Below, piece by piece: positions 5,403-5,710 of a stretch of 5,710 nt of DNA; the stretch's first letter is position 1; every line of letters starts with the position of its first letter. The DNA comes from Bacteroidales bacterium UBA2939 (GTDB lineage: Bacteria; Bacteroidota; Bacteroidia; Bacteroidales; P3). The position numbers and the translations under genes are program-made. Below the pieces are notes generated by a model that was not told the origin of the DNA, did not search any database, and saw nothing but the letters and a program-made list of their open reading frames with translations. The stretch spans positions 37,410 through 43,119 of the forward strand of contig DECD01000033.1 in the NCBI GenBank assembly GCA_002349055.1. Direction: 5' to 3'.

Positions 5403-5710
5403 TTTTGTTCCTGTTTTTTCAAATTGCAAAGATACAAACTTTTTCCGAATCACAACGCCCCCTGTGGATAACTTTTCCGATAATTTTTTTTCAACAAGGC
5501 GACCTCCTGACCCTCGGAAACTTGTCCTCGCCAGCCTCCACCATAACTACGCTGTTAGCATCTCCCTTTTTGCCGACCGACACTTTCTCCGTACCTTTAC
5601 AATATTCTTCGGAGAACAGTCATAGAGTCACAGTCACAGTTAAAAAAAGACACCCTCCAACTCAAACAACCTCTATTTGTATAATTACAACTAATTAATA
5701 TTTAAATATA
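5403..5710. other. Upstream intergenic region of the nuclease gene
   Basis: Apart from the promoter at 5427-5457, no gene is supported here. A perfect DnaA-box nonamer (TTATCCACA on the minus strand, 5463-5471) occurs once. A short tandem TCACAG repeat lies at 5628-5639, and the last 70 bases are AT-rich. A 42-codon minus-strand frame (5491-5619) has plausible codons but no start ATG near its beginning, so it could be the tail of a lost gene. Confidence 0.4.
5427..5457 (-). promoter_or_regulatory. Bacteroidota-type promoter of the nuclease gene
   Basis: The minus strand has TATCTTTG (5427-5434), an exact TAnnTTTG -7 box, with a GTTG element (5453-5456) 18 bases upstream as the likely -33 box. 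Transcription would start near 5420, giving a leader of only about 18 bases before ATG 5402. This short distance argues for ATG 5402, rather than GTG 5297, as the original start of the nuclease. Confidence 0.7.

Noticed and set aside
5463..5471. Perfect DnaA-box nonamer (TTATCCACA on the minus strand)
   Set aside because: A single box with no cluster, no unwinding element arrangement and no replication genes nearby is not enough to call an origin.
5491..5619. Minus-strand 42-codon frame with plausible codon use
   Set aside because: No ATG near its beginning and no recognisable sequence; could be a gene tail but is not supportable.

Overview
The window looks like a piece of a Bacteroidales-type genome (Bacteroidota). 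The basis is two minus-strand promoters of the Bacteroidota form (TAnnTTTG at -7, with a TTTG-like box about 19 bases upstream), starts without clear Shine-Dalgarno sequences, and small lipoproteins with charged residues after the lipid cysteine. Every credible gene lies on the minus strand, so transcription runs from right to left. No tRNA, rRNA, CRISPR array or transposase gene was seen.

Right part (about 4150-5710): a gene for a YhcG/DUF1016-family PD-(D/E)XK nuclease, preceded by its own promoter. The gene is damaged or unusually built. An in-frame amber codon sits at codon 18 of the natural reading frame. Two in-frame AATTTGGCGGT-type palindromes lie inside the coding sequence. Past the stop codon there is a stretch in another frame that looks like displaced C-terminal coding sequence.

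Middle (3333-4139): an AT-rich gene for an unrecognised 268-residue protein, starting within the scar left at the nuclease 3' end. Between it and the next gene lies an intergenic segment of about 340 bases holding a promoter and then a long leader. The leader carries two inverted-repeat structures that could pair with each other. This is the most unusual feature of the window.

Left-centre (347-2990): a compact four-gene operon. It has a DNA cytosine-5 methyltransferase, a probable type II restriction endonuclease overlapping it by 4 bases (ATGA), and then two very small lipoproteins, each separated from the gene before it by exactly 4 bases. Two tandem hairpin-plus-T-run terminators (323-346 and 281-311) close the operon. 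The first 280 bases hold GC-rich palindromic REP-like repeats and no convincing gene.

Taken together this reads as an accessory or defence-type region: a restriction-modification pair, a nuclease family often found in such regions, and an unknown AT-rich gene. The structured leader suggests that restriction-modification expression may be controlled at RNA level, since no controller (C) protein gene is visible. The two lipoproteins at the end of the operon have no known link to restriction-modification; whether they are functional partners or pre-existing host genes captured by the insertion cannot be settled from the sequence.
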